Position numbers and translations under genes: made by a program. The notes beneath the pieces are model-generated. The model made no database searches. It saw nothing but the letters and a program-made list of their open reading frames with translations, and had not been told where the DNA came from. From assembly GCA_963932465.1 (NCBI GenBank), contig OZ010787.1, positions 29,392,087 to 29,456,086 on the forward strand: a stretch of 64,000 bases of DNA. Direction: 5' to 3'. Origin of the DNA: Maratus speciosus. Taxonomy: Eukaryota > Arthropoda > Arachnida > Araneae > Salticidae. Numbering within the stretch: the first letter of the stretch is position 1; the number at the start of each line of letters is the position of its first letter. This document shows positions 10,506 through 21,770 of the stretch, piece after piece.

Positions 10506-10689
10506 AACTTTGGTATAACGTTTGACAACATTTGCAAGAGAAATATACTAAAAAATGTATTTTTTAAATTGCGGTGCGAGTTGATTAGAAAAATAGTTGC
10601 CTGCGCAGGCCTGTATGACTCTCTGATAGCTAACATTTGGAAACTCAAAAGAAATGAAGATAAAGATAATTAATAATCATCGGAAATCA

Positions 10690-10900
10690 GAATCGGAATC
10701 AGGGGCGGTGGGATATATTTTATCCCACCTACGATTAATGAAGATTTAATCCAGAAAAAATTTATTAAATTTTACTTTTCCAACTTTGGTGGAGAAAAGT
10801 CGTAAAATTGCTTTTCCTTATTTTGCAATAAATCTTTTTGCATATAGCGATGTGGATTCGACATTATTGAAACACAATTACTTGCCCCTCAAAAGGTTAA
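10690..10900. mobile_element. Decayed TTAA MITE, right end visible
   Basis: The right part (AACTTTGGTGGAGAAAAG to TTGCCCCTCAAAAGGTTAA) matches the right part of 747-998. The left end is unresolved. Confidence 0.5.
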
Positions 10901-11022
10901 ATCTGAAAACAGTCTTTTGAATACATTCTATTTTTTAAATAAATAAATATTTTGTGAGGTTGTTATTTGCTTATTAAAGTTTTTAAAGTTTTTTTCTAGC
11001 TTAACAAAAAAATTTCTTACAT

Positions 11023-11588
11023 TTAAGGGGACAGCGAAAGCAAAATTCAACCAAAAAATCGATTTTTACTTTTTTATATCATTAAATGGTTTAATCTTTT
11101 ATCTTTCCAACGATGTGTCACACATGTTTATATATATATATAAAAGTGTTGAAAGTATTCATTCTTTATAAGAGTACTTCACAGCTTAATGGCCATTTAA
11201 ATCTTTAATTGACCTTTTCTCAAAACTTGGATTTTTCATGTTTATGTTCCTTTATTTCAATATCTATTAAACTTAAGAACTCAGATTTTTTTAATACTTA
11301 TGTTATATTGTATACTGTAACGCATGGATTTAGTGATTTGTTGAGAATTATTTATCTTAGGCAGTGAAATCATACCAAAAATGCAAATTTAAAAATGACT
11401 TTTAATAAATAAATAATAATTAATTTTGAGTTTCTCTTAGAATGAAAATGGTCTGTTAAAATAGGTAAATCTTGTTATTCTAACTACTCTAAAAAATATA
11501 GACCTCTATCTATTACTATTTCCGAAAAAAGGTACATAAATTTGGTGAATTTAACTAGGCGGAAATAGGGCTTTCCCGGTCCCCTTAA
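11023..11588. mobile_element. 566 bp TTAA element
   Basis: Ends TTAAGGGGACAGCGAAAGC and GGGCTTTCCCGGTCCCCTTAA form inverted repeats with TTAA duplications. It has no ORF and I do not see the shared core, so it is a separate family of non-autonomous elements. Confidence 0.78.
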
Positions 11589-12375
11589 AAAACTATTTCT
11601 AAAAATTAAATTGTTATGTAGCTTTCTGAAATTTCAAAGTATGGCGCTTTCATATAAGCAAAATATTTTCAAAATTCCTCAAAAATATCCAATAACATAT
11701 AAATGAAACGCAAGTATAATTTATATACAATAACTTATTTAGGATTAATAGTCATGCAATTTCAAGAAAATTGTGTTACTATGTATATTGTGAAATACTA
11801 ATTCAGGTACTAATCGTCACCTCTCTTCAACTCGTTGAGAAACTATATCACATTTACATGGATATTGCTTCTGGACAACATTCTCATTACGAGTCAATAA
11901 CGGCCTCTTTACACGTGTTAATGATGGGAGCAAACATAATGTATTATGACTTATTCGTCCCTCTTCCACAGATTGATGAGAAATTTTATGTTGCTTTGAC
12001 AGCAGTGGTATATATGCAGTAAAGAACCATAAATAGGCTAGAGGTGAAGTGACATTTTTGTTGAAGTATTTACAGAAAATCTTGAGTGTTTTTCATTCCA
12101 ATCACAAGAAAATAATTTACATCAATTTTTAAAAAGTATAATTAGCTAAAAGACGTAACAACTTTATACTTCTTCCCTGAATTTCCCCAGTGGTGAGAAA
12201 ATTTATTTTCACTTTGAAGTTGTGTGCTTTTATAAAAATTAACTTGTTTATTGAAATAAAATACTGTGCATATGTGCCTCATCCTACGAGATTTCAAGTA
12301 CCAACTAATAAGAGAATGTAATAATATACATAATTTAATTTAACCCAGGCAACCTTAGAAATATAATGTGATAAA
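11589..12375. other. Unassigned stretch
   Basis: AT-rich. One 83-codon open frame (11771-12022, plus) has no recognisable motif. I do not call a gene. Confidence 0.4.
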
Positions 12376-12394
12376 ATAACCTCCTCAGTCCTGA

Positions 12395-12412
12395 TGTCGC
12401 CTGTAGGAGACA
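12395..12412. repeat. piggyBac-1 palindrome, left copy
   Basis: TGTCGCCTGTAGGAGACA begins 15 nt inside the left end. It differs at one base from the perfect copies at 12755-12772 and 15705-15722. Probably a transposase-binding repeat; this is inference. Confidence 0.7.
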
Positions 12413-12567
12413 CTAAACAGCAATTATTAAAACTTTTGCCGCATTCAAAATTTGTATTCCAGATTTTCTGAAATTGGTTTTTGTTATTGTTAATAGATGG
12501 CAGCATATTACACAATGCTTTTTTGTTACCAGAATAACTTTTTTCGTTCATCTAGCGGTATGCAAAT

Positions 12568-12610
12568 ATGGCGTCGCCAAAAAGAATGAAAATTACTCAC
12601 ATGCGCACAG
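12568..12610 (+). CDS. piggyBac-1 transposase, exon 1
   Basis: A short first exon of 43 nt beginning at ATG 12568 and ending in ACAG followed by the donor GTAAGT at 12611. It encodes 14 basic residues (starting MASPKRMK) and leaves one base for the next codon. The acceptor TTTTTTTCAG ends at 13516, and the phase matches so that exon 2 runs on in frame without a stop into the main transposase frame. This explains why the long frame from 13624 opens at a TTG rather than an ATG. The intron would be 906 nt. The call rests on splice signals and phase, with no transcript evidence. Confidence 0.75.
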
Positions 12611-12754
12611 GTAAGTTCTTTTATCTATTAATAATAATTTTTTTTTAATTTATTTGACCTAGGATTTTATAATATAAAGATTGTTATTTTTAATGATATC
12701 ATTTGTGTTAAGATTTTATTGCTCTAAGCGTTGAAAAACGCATTGTCATTTTAG

Positions 12755-12772
12755 TGTCTCCTGTAGGAGACA
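12755..12772. repeat. piggyBac-1 palindrome, intronic copy
   Basis: Perfect TGTCTCCTGTAGGAGACA, followed by ATCAGG as in a reversed left end. It may be a relic of an internal duplication of the terminus. Confidence 0.7.
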
Positions 12773-13516
12773 TCAGGTCATACTCCAATAAAACTGCATT
12801 TCCTGAAGTTGTTCCTAGAACTATTTTTTCTGAATTTAAATTCAGTATTTTTTTAAAGATTTTCTTATAGTATGATTCCAAACATATCAGCTAATTATTT
12901 TCTTTATTTTTCAGCGTGAGAATAGTTTGAAATGAAAATGGATTTTTTTTTCTAAATTTTAAAATACGATAAATATGCTTTGGGATCAGTAGTTCTTTTA
13001 GAAACCCGAGGAATTTGAAGTTTAAAATTTTATTATAACTTTTATTTAAAGCAATAAAACGCCATTATAAACGAATAACTTTATTTTAAATTTTGGTTTC
13101 ATCGTAAAATTTTTATAGAGCTTGTATTTATCAGTGTAAAAACCGTTTTTTTTTTTTAGGTAAGAGGAATATGCTTTAGGATCCATTATTTTTTAGAAAC
13201 TAAGAAAATTCAGAGTTTAAAATTTTATTATAGCTTTTATTTAAAACAATAAAAAGCAATTATCGAAAAAATAACTTTAGTTTAAATTTTGGTTAAATTG
13301 TAAAATTTTTATTAAGCTTATTATCTGAGTTTGTTTATAACAATGTATATAAATATGTACCTAAATTTATGTATATATTTGTATGTGTCTGTGTAAATAT
13401 ATGCACAAGCACAACAGTGTTACAAAAGATAAAAATTATTCATAAAATTATTCATGCATTTTAGTAACAATATTCAAATTGTATAAATAAATAAACAAAT
13501 ATATATATTTTTTCAG

Positions 13517-15406
13517 ATAACCCTAATTTTAAATGGTGGTTTGAAGAAATTTGGAACAATGAAAGCTCCGATCTGGATATCTCGGATGACGAAGATGATG
13601 CAATAGACCCATTATTTTGTCCTTTGAATGAACAATCTTCATCATCAGCTGAAGATGAAGCTAAAGAAGAATCTCAGAATTTGTCTACCGCGATGCCAAA
13701 ATCACAAAAATCAATTGAGACGACCCCAATAAACACTAGAAGAAAAAGCACTAACCCAAGAAAACGTACTCCAGTCCCACAGATCTCCCCTTCAATAGTT
13801 CAGGAAAGTTGCTCAGTGTCTAAAGTCTCAGAAGGTTCCAGAAGATCGTATTGGAAAAATTTAAATGATGAATTTATTCCTTTGTCCCCTGCTCCAGCCT
13901 TTACAGAAAGTAACAATAGTAGTGTAGATTTATCACCCCAGAACTATTTTCAAAAATATATACCGAATGAGATATTAAAAATTCTGACTGAATTTACTAA
14001 CCGCAGATATTTAGTGGACACTGGAAAAAGCCTTCTACTTACAGAATCTGAGATTAAGAAATTTATTGCAATCACAATCATAATGTCCTACCTAAAATAT
14101 CCTAGAATACGGATGTACTGGTCGAAAGACACCCGCGTTCCAGTCATAGCAGATAATATGTCACGCGATAGGTACTTTTTAATTAGAAACAATTTAAAAC
14201 TAAGAGATGACCTCGCAGTAACTGATGAAGAAAAGGCTGAAGATAAATTCTGGAAAGTCAGACCCCTTCTCAAAACTGTTTTATCAGGATGTCTGTTGAA
14301 TGAAAAATCCTCAGCCGTAGCTATAGATGAGCAGATTATTCCTTTTTATGGCCATGCACCAGGAAGACTGTTCATCAAAGGAAAACCAAATCCGTGTGGA
14401 TTAAAGGTTTTTTTAGCCGCAGCTCCAGATGGTCTGCCATTAGACTTTTTTGTATATCAAGGTGCGGGAGACAAAATAAATTCAAGTATAAATGACAATG
14501 ATGCAAAATTTTTAGATACTGGTGGCAAAGTAGTGCTTAAACTTTCTGAGAATTTACCTCCTGATTGTACCTTGTATATGGACAGATATTTTACATCAGT
14601 ACCTTTGTTGGACATCCTTCATTATAAAGCTGAATGCCAGGGAACAGGTACTCTACGAAAGAGTAATATACCATCCAATGTTAATTTTAAATCCGACATT
14701 GAAATGAAAATGCTTGGTCGGGGTTCGGTTGATCAAAAAATTCGAAATGACGGGCAAATTTGCATCCTAAAATGGTATGATAACAAACCAGTTATATTTG
14801 CCTCTTCAGCTGACGGTAAACATCCTGAAGACATATGCAAGCGATGGTAAAAAAAAAATAAAGATTATGTTTCAGTAAATCGTCCGTCCATTATAAAGAA
14901 ATACAATGCATTTATGGGAGGAGTTGATTTCTTTGATCGTGTTATAAGCTACTATAGAATACATGCAAGGACAAAAAAATGGACCATCAGAGTCATCATG
15001 CATTTTTTTTTATTTTGCCATAACTGCCAGCTGGATAGAGTATAGAAGGCACCAAATGGCGCTCAACAGAGCAAAGAAAGATATATTAGACTATCTTGCA
15101 TTCAGAGTACATCTACAAGAATATCTTTTCTATGGCACAGAAGAATGCAGTGGCTCAGAGTATACCCCAAGTGAGCCATCAACACCACAAAAAAATAGAT
15201 ACAATCAAAGAATTTCCTTACCATCCACTCCTTTGCGAAAAAGAAAGGTTTCACATCTGCCTGAGATTCTCAAACCATCTACAAAAATTCGATGTAGAAT
15301 GCCTGGTTGTAAATCGAACTCTGCAAGGATTCGATGCACCGCATGCAAAGTTTTTTTGTGTTTGCAAGAAGACAGACAATGTTTCAAATTATTTCACGAA
15401 AAATGA
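13517..15406 (+). pseudogene. piggyBac-like transposase, main exon
   Basis: Cut-and-paste transposase of the piggyBac (DDE_Tnp_1_7) family. After an acidic, serine-rich N-terminus (DISDDEDDAIDPLF near 13590) come the catalytic aspartates: AIDEQIIPF (Asp codon 14326), LYMDRYFTS (Asp 14581) and MGGVDFFDR (Asp 14926). The C-terminal cysteine-rich domain, from about 15290 to 15390, has a CRMPGC ... CTACKVFLC ... C pattern as in family members that bind the element ends. Two defects are visible. One is an in-frame TAA at 14848-14850, after ICKRW; the same frame then continues into the third aspartate region. The other is a one-base frameshift in the T run near 15002-15010, after which ASWIEYRRHQMALN is read in another frame. 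Both lie at or beside homopolymers, so a sequencing error should be excluded. Confidence 0.93.
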
Positions 15407-15704
15407 TGTTTTTAAAATTGATTTAAAAAATTCTTACTGATAGTTAATAAAGTATCTGCAATAAATATATTTTATAATTTAAGTTTCAATTTATTTCTAA
15501 AAACTTAGGTAAGTACCAATCCTCTTTTGAAACTATGTATGTTGTTCTCATTTAATTATATAATTTTTTAATCATAAAAGTAGATTTTAAATTAATATAA
15601 TAGTGTACTATAGCATTAAAACATTATTTAGTTGTAAAATATTAAAATATATATTTATAAATTTGTACTTCATATTTAACATATGGTATGTCATAGTGAC
15701 CGGA

Positions 15705-15722
15705 TGTCTCCTGTAGGAGACA
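15705..15722. repeat. piggyBac-1 palindrome, right copy
   Basis: Perfect TGTCTCCTGTAGGAGACA, 132 nt inside the right end. With the left copy it gives an asymmetric arrangement, as is common for piggyBac ends. Confidence 0.7.
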
Positions 15723-15858
15723 CTAATTTTTTGATTTAAAAAAAACTTAAAATTTTTTTCAGCATTTTTTCATTGTATTTCAGTGTATTTAAAACCTATT
15801 TAACGAGAAATCAATAAAATTTAAGACTCAAAGTTGGCCTCAGGACTGAGGAGGATAA

Positions 15859-16616
15859 TTTTCCTCCTTTTGATCACTATTGCTACTGTGACCATTTGTG
15901 ACAATTAGGACAATACATTGGCCTTATGTGAAATCAGATACAAAATAAATTTAGTAGAGCCGATAAACTACAATAAAAATGAATGCGCTAATGCCAATAA
16001 GTGAAGATTTTCCAAATTAAAAAATGCAAATGTAAAATAAAATAAATAACAATAATACGAGTCATATATGTACAACATATAAAAAATACAAATGGAAATT
16101 TTATTCCGTCTGCTTGTAACTCGACATCTGCTGAATGGGTTCTGATGGAACTTGCACCGTCAGATAGATATTATTTCAGGAAGGTTTTAGTATCTAACAT
16201 AACTACGTTGTTTGGTTATAGAATTAATGGGAAAGTTCTACAATCAGGTTACTCTGATTATGAAAGACTGCTTATCTTAAAAAGTTCTACTGGGTGGATT
16301 TTCATGATACTTGCATTGGTAGCTAGATATTATATTTTTTGAAAAGTGCTAGAGGGCAGATTTTGATAAAACTTGCATTGTTAGCTAGATATTTTTTAGC
16401 TATGATTTTAGTATATTACATATCGTTATATCGTTCCTTACCAAATCCTACTGTAAATGATCAACTAAAAGATTTTGTCTTTAACGGTCACAATTTTATC
16501 TGACACATGAGAAAATATAATAGCGAAATGTCGTTCATGTTGTTTTCAGAAATTTGGCAGGAGACATTTTACAGGAGTACAGTTAATTTAAAACACAACG
16601 TCAAAATCACCGAAAT
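15859..16616. other. Unassigned stretch with short direct repeats
   Basis: No gene. A motif of the type GATNNAACTTGCANNGNTAGCTAGATATT recurs at about 16144, 16305 and 16362, suggesting an old local duplication. Confidence 0.45.
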
Positions 16617-17120
16617 ACCGGGTGTCCCAAAAGTCAATGACACATTTTAAAATGTAATATGAAATTTAGTAAATGTCGTACAGGAGTGCGATATGGATTA
16701 AAATGCCTCTCACGACAAAATATTTTCTTTAAGCGAATAAAAAATTTAGTTCGAAACATCGATCATAGACATTTTATCATGGATTCCTCACTTGTCCGTA
16801 TGTTTGGTTTCAAACATGCGTTTTTTTCGGATTTTCGGATTAGTTTCGATTAGGTTTCGAAGTACCAACCTACGCAATTAACTTTTTCGCAAGGAGTCGT
16901 CATTTCTGTGTCAGAAAATCAAAACTAATATGAAAAAACGCATGCTTGAAAAAAAAAAAAAAAACATACGGACAAGTGGCGCCATATATGGTCAAAATTT
17001 GGAACTAATTATTTTCATTCAATCAAAGAAAACTTAACATTATGAGAAGGATTTCAATCCAAAACGCACTCCTGTATGTAAATTACCTGATTTTATATTG
17101 AATTTTAAATTGTTTCAGGT
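16617..17120. mobile_element. Inverted-repeat fragment
   Basis: Begins GGGTGTCCCAAAAGTCAATG, which resembles DNA-transposon ends. Inside, GTACAGGAGTGCG (about 16679) pairs with CGCACTCCTGTA (about 17070), and CACTTGTCCGTATGTTTG (about 16790) pairs with an inverted copy near 16965. The region 19700-19724 ends TTTTTGGGGCACTCTGTA, which may be the matching outer end; if so, the outer element encloses 17121-19430. Confidence 0.5.
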
Positions 17121-19430
17121 AGGGTGGAGTGAAAAAACTGTAAATCAGAAAATCAAAAGGTAATAGCACGCAAAAGTTGTGTATGGTCCTCAGTAATAAA
17201 ACTGAGCAGATTTTTCGAATTCAAATTTTATCTTCCGGTGCCCCCGGGCCCACCACTTTCCACCAAACTCGTCCAAAACACCTTGTAGAAGCTGTAAAGG
17301 AAAATAAAAATAAAGCTGGAAAACAAAAATGTCATACCGCGGAAAAGTTGTGTGTGGTACGTAGTAATATATCTAAATAGTTTTTTTTTAATCAAATTTT
17401 ATCTTTCGGTGGCACGTGTCCCCCCTATTTTTGCAAACTTTGTCAAAAATACCTTGTACAACTTATAAATCGAAATAACCATAAAGTTGGAAATTTAAAA
17501 TGTCATACCGCCGAAAGTTGCGTATGGTACGTAGTAATATGCCTACACAGTTTTTTCGAAATCACATGATACCTTCCACGGACCCGGTCATTCGAAATTT
17601 CGAAAAAGTTGCCGTAAATTCCTTTTTATCTGTTGTACATGTATAATAGAATGCATCACACAAGAAAAAAAGAGTACAATAGAAACATTTTATCTGTGAA
17701 AAATACACAAACAATTACAGTTCAAGTATGAAAACAAACATTATAGTCTTTAAAAGTGTTTAAAAATTTTAAAGTTCTATTTAATCAATTCGTGCTAGAT
17801 GGATGAATGGGACCATACAGTTATAGTGGTCCGATTCGAAAAATGTTTTACAAGTGTGTATCCCTTCCCATCATTTCTTTACAGACTAGTCGAGATAATT
17901 ATAACCTCGAAACAGTTATTAAAGATCTCAGTACCGATCAAAAATACCTGACGAAAGTGATCCTAACTATTAAGAAAGGAAGTTGTTCGGAAGATCTTGC
18001 AAATAGATTTCCCGATAGACTTTTACATAGCAGATGGGTTATCTTTGCCAATAGAATTTTGAGACTCTATGGGGGAAGTTCAGATCTAACGTTCAATCTA
18101 CAGATATTGACGGAGCTTGTAGTCAAGATGTACATACTTGTACGGTTTGCTATTAAGTGCAAGCAAGCTTTGGAAAATTGTTTATTTTTCCGTGGAAATT
18201 CCCCCGGTAGTTAAAGTTATAATTGACCCAATAATCCAGAGCAATACGTTTTTTGCCCATTCGGAAAATCTGCTGAGTGGCATGGCATGGTAACTGATGA
18301 TCGGAAACACTTCCGCGAACTAGGATTTCATAGAAACCGTAAAGCCCGAAGTGCGAACACAAGTGGAAAAATTAGGTGGTTCCAAGTTTCTGCAATCAAT
18401 TTTAGCGCAGCAAATTTTATTGATATGATTCAAAGGGATAAGGCAGAAGTTACAGAGCCACCTAGTTTTACTAATCTTTTTTGAGATGATTTCAAGAGGT
18501 ACATTGACAAACATGATCGTGAAGATATCATTTCGTTTGCTGAGTTTCCATGCAACACTCAGAGTGTAGAAAGGTGTGTCAGAGTGATCACTGAAGCTGC
18601 CCCGACAGTTTGAGGTGCAAGCAACATGAATGGATTCATAAGCTCCATTATGCCATATTTTGAGACTATGTCCGATATTAAGGGTATAAAACTCCAACAG
18701 AACAACAATAAACATCAAGAAGAAACATTTTGAATATTTAGATTTTTTATTTGAAGAGCACGAATTGATTTAATTAAACTTTAAATTTTTTGAACGCTTT
18801 TAACAGATTTAAATGTTTGTTTTTCATTCTTGAACTCTAATTGATTGTGAACTTTTCACGGATAAAATGTTTTTATTGCACTCTTGCTTCTAGTGTAATG
18901 CATTCTATTATTCGTGTACAACAGATAAAAGGAATTTTTGCCCATTTTTTTCAAAAATTCAAATGACCGGGTCCCTGGAAGATATTATGCGATTTCGAAA
19001 AAACTGTGTAGGCATATTTCTGCGTACCATGCGCAACTTTTCCGCGGTATGACATTTTTTTCGAACTTTATGATTATTTCGATTTATAAGTTGTACAAGG
19101 CTTTTTTTACGAATTTCGCAAAAATAAGTGGGACCCGGGCCACCGGAAGATGGAATTTGATTTCGAAAAATCTGTGCAGGCATATTACTACGTACCACAC
19201 ACAACTTATCCGCGGTATGAAATTTTTGTTTTCCAGCTTTATATTTATTTTTATTTATAGCTTCTACAATGTGTTTTGTACGAGTTTGGCGGAAATTGGT
19301 GGGCCCGGGGGAACCGAAAGATAAAATTTGATTTCAAACAAACTGTGCAATTTCATTACTGAGGATCATACACAACTTTTGAGCGCTATTACCTTTTGAT
19401 TTTCTGATTTTCGGTTTTTTCACTCCACCT
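17121..19430. mobile_element. Long-inverted-repeat DNA element
   Basis: Two arms of ~675 bp (17121-17798 and 18756-19430) are inverted copies starting from GGGTGGAGTGAAAAAACTG and its reverse CGGTTTTTTCACTCCACCT. Each arm is itself made of about three tandem units of ~170 bp sharing GTCATACCGCGGAAAAGTTG and GGTACGTAGTAATAT boxes. The central ~950 bp carries a decayed ORF. I cannot name the superfamily. Confidence 0.8.
17800..18731 (+). pseudogene. Decayed ORF of the long-TIR element
   Basis: Fragments in frame order are: DLSTDQKYLTKVILTIKKG near 17920; DLANRFPDRLLHSRWVIFAN followed by RILRLYGG near 17990-18080; a KMYILVRFAIKCK block near 18125; a short stretch in another frame with KVIIDPIIQSNTFF near 18215-18250; MVTDDRKHFRELGFHRNRKA near 18287; AEVTEPPSFTN; and FPCNTQSVERCVRVITEAA near 18545-18600. 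The mix of frames and the in-frame stops (after NSPGS, after FTNLF, after EAAPTV) mark it as a pseudogene. From memory, related ORFs (with an HSRW...ANRILRLY and a VERCVK-VTEA motif) occur repeatedly in arthropod genomes as unnamed proteins. The function is unknown; its place between long inverted arms suggests a transposition protein, which is inference. I see no classical DDE motif. Confidence 0.65.
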
Positions 19431-20029
19431 TAATATAGCTTACTGCGCTCCCTATAAGTTTTTAAAATTATTATTTAGATTCTTGAAAGTATTTTTTTTA
19501 ATTGTTTTTGAATAATTAGAAATAAATTTTTCTATACTTTCAAAAATATTTTTAGTTTGCATTAATTTTGAAATAGCGTTCCAGTTCGTGAATTTTCTCA
19601 TTCCGAGTCCTGAAGAACATGTAGTTCTACATGGTGAGAACCTCAATAATAATATCAATTTTGTTAAATAAAAATAATCAAAATGTAAGAACATTTTTAA
19701 AAATTTTTGGGGCACTCTGTACTACTTGTAATCCAATATCCATTTGAGAAAACTGGCCAGCGTAGCGGGTGATGCCTGATAGTAAATAAATAAATAAATA
19801 AATAATCCCTACAGATAAAATCAATTGATAGGACAGATAGAAATATAGAATGGTTTCCTAGTTAAAATTATCCAGCTTCCTCAGGCTGCATACAGCCTAG
19901 AAATCAGATTGTTCATGAGTGAACTATTACATTTCGAATTATTTCGCCGTACATTTTGAAAAGATATATTTTATTATTTGAGTAATTTATAATATCTTAT
20001 TCAGGATGTGTACATTTTTACCGTAATTT
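19431..20029. other. Unassigned stretch
   Basis: AT-rich with an (AAAT)n run at about 19785-19805. No supported gene. Confidence 0.4.
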
Positions 20030-21158
20030 TCAACACTTAAATGCGCGATTTTTTATTTTGTTTCGAAAAAATTATATATGATTCTGTGAAATGTTCATTA
20101 CACAAGAAAAATAATGAAAAAAACCCGAGATACATTTTTCATAAAATACCTCGATCTTTTCTTCTGTTGCATATCTGCAATATAAGTAAAAAGCACTGCC
20201 GTGTGGCTGTTTTACGCTAAAATATTGAAAATTAGTAAATATTTTAATAAGTATGTCTCCAAATATCTTATTTTATATAATTATCTATGTCGAGTCAAAG
20301 ACGGGTTACTTCGCTGACCGAGAGTGGTGATGCATCGAGAGTCATCCAGAGGCAGCACACGCCTAACAACAAGCAAGCTCATCAGTTAATGGCGCTGAGA
20401 CTGCAGAAGTTGTGTCACAAGGGAAATCATTGTGTCAGTAGTTTTCCGTATACCACATGATTAGCCACGTTGCACAATTCCCTTCCGAGAAAGTAGCTTG
20501 CTCAGCCGGTATTTCTGTTTAAATACGTCCCAAAAACTTTGTGAGGACAGACGCCTTTAAATTGCCCATAGTTACGGTCGCGCATTTTGCTGACCCCGTC
20601 TGTGAAACCAGTGTTGCCAGAGTGGGGGCTTTTTTGTCCCCAGATTGTTGATTGTCACCGCCTTTTTTTAAATAGAAATATTTGGCCTATTTTAAAAATA
20701 GATTAAAATTTCTGAAAAATAAGGCGAATTATACAATATTAAAAAAGTGGTGCCAGTCAAATAATCTCAATTTAAAAAGTCCCCAATCTGGCAACACTGT
20801 GTGAAACTCCCAATCAGCCTGTAACTATACTTGTACATATTTAACTTCATTAAATAAGGGTGCATAATACGTTTCCTGGCTTCTTGACATTTATTTTATA
20901 AAACTTATCATTTAACCCTTTAATTCCCATGATAGAATACGTTCTAGAAATTATGTAGTTCAGAGAATCTGACTTAACACAAGAAAGTTTCAATGGTTAA
21001 TTTCGCTTTATATAAATACAGAATGTCTGTTATTAATTAAAGTAAATATTGCTATTTTAATTTTCTTGTGTAAATAAGGTATATGCGAATAAAAAAGATC
21101 TGTTAAATGCAAAACACTGTTGTTTGCATAGATGCAAAGCTGCGCACTAAAGTGTTAA
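20030..21158. mobile_element. TTAA element B, copy 2, interrupted
   Basis: An inverted copy of 5871-6390. The left part (20030-20285, from TCAACACTTAAATGCGCG) matches the right part of copy 1. The right part (20912-21158, TTAACCCTTTAATTCCC to GCACTAAAGTGTTAA) matches its left part, including the palindrome TTTGCATAGATGCAAA. About 600 bp at ~20290-20900 is absent from copy 1 and is richer in G and C than its surroundings. That insert carries a hAT-like MITE. Confidence 0.7.
20609..20799. mobile_element. hAT-like MITE with 8 bp TSD
   Basis: Ends CAGTGTTGCCAGAGTGGGG and CCCCAATCTGGCAACACTG, flanked by the perfect duplication TGTGAAAC (20601-20608, 20800-20807). The core spans GTCACCGCCTTTTTTTA to AAAAAAGTGGTGCCAG with AATAAGGCGAA inside. 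Close relative at 31529-31717. Confidence 0.9.
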
Positions 21159-21177
21159 GAGATTGTTTTTCTTTAAT

Positions 21178-21327
21178 CAGAGTTGCCAAGTCTTCGGCTT
21201 TTTGAACACTACAATATCTTAGAGAAAATGTTGTTCTTTTACATAGCCCAAATGTTCCAATTAAATAAAACAACCGTTTCTGTATTAAAGTACTGTTATC
21301 CCAAAAGCCGGAGACTTGGCAGCTATG
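21178..21327. mobile_element. hAT-like foldback MITE
   Basis: Ends CAGAGTTGCCAAGTC and GACTTGGCAGCTATG, with direct TTTAAT abutting both sides. The core is diverged (ACACTACAATATC to GTACTGTTAT, with AATTAAATAAAAC inside). Confidence 0.7.
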
Positions 21328-21535
21328 TTTAATTAAACTGTAAAAAAATATGACATACTCACTACGTTATACTGACTACAATATGTCACTACGTTTAACA
21401 GTAAACGTAGTGATTACAATTAAACTTATTTGAAAAAAGTAAATATTTTCTTCACGTGCATTTTAAATGAAAAATTTTATTCAAAAATGCTAGTGCAGTT
21501 TTAGAATTTGGGAAGTAGGTTAAGTTGTATGAATA

Positions 21536-21770
21536 CAGAGGTGCCAAGCTCGCACTAACCTTCCGTAATGCGTAGATTAATTTAACCCAGTTAAACAAAG
21601 TTTCGAACCAGAAAAATTATTTGATGAATCTTTATTTATTTAATTCCAGTTTTCTACGTGGAACTTATTTAATTTCATCTCTGAAAAAAAAATTCCGGTA
21701 CGAAATGTATTAAACCAGGGTTAAATTAACCCACATATTACGGAGGATTAGTGGCAACTTGGCACCTATG
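21536..21770. mobile_element. hAT-like foldback MITE
   Basis: Ends CAGAGGTGCCAAGCTCGCAC and CAACTTGGCACCTATG, with ATGAATA directly repeated on both sides. Second-level inverted blocks are TTCCGTAATGCGTAGATTAA and its partner near 21725-21745. The core runs from ACCAGAAAAATT to AATTCCGGTACG. Confidence 0.78.

Larger units (their letters stand above)
12380..15854 (+). mobile_element. piggyBac-like element 1
   Basis: A 3475 bp element with inverted ends CCTCCTCAGTCCTGA (12380) and TCAGGACTGAGGAGG (ending 15854). The flanks are ATAA on both sides (12376-12379, 15855-15858), not the usual TTAA. The palindrome TGTCTCCTGTAGGAGACA lies close to both ends and once in the intron. It encodes a piggyBac-type transposase in two exons with few defects, so it is probably the youngest DNA transposon here. 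Confidence 0.9.

Noticed and set aside
15096..15440. 114-codon frame overlapping the end of piggyBac-1
   Set aside because: A shadow of the true C-terminal frame, which has the cysteine-rich domain.
18938..19324. 128-codon frame in the right arm of the long-TIR element
   Set aside because: The periodic peptide reflects the tandem units of the arm, and the reverse strand of the other arm gives the same type of frame.
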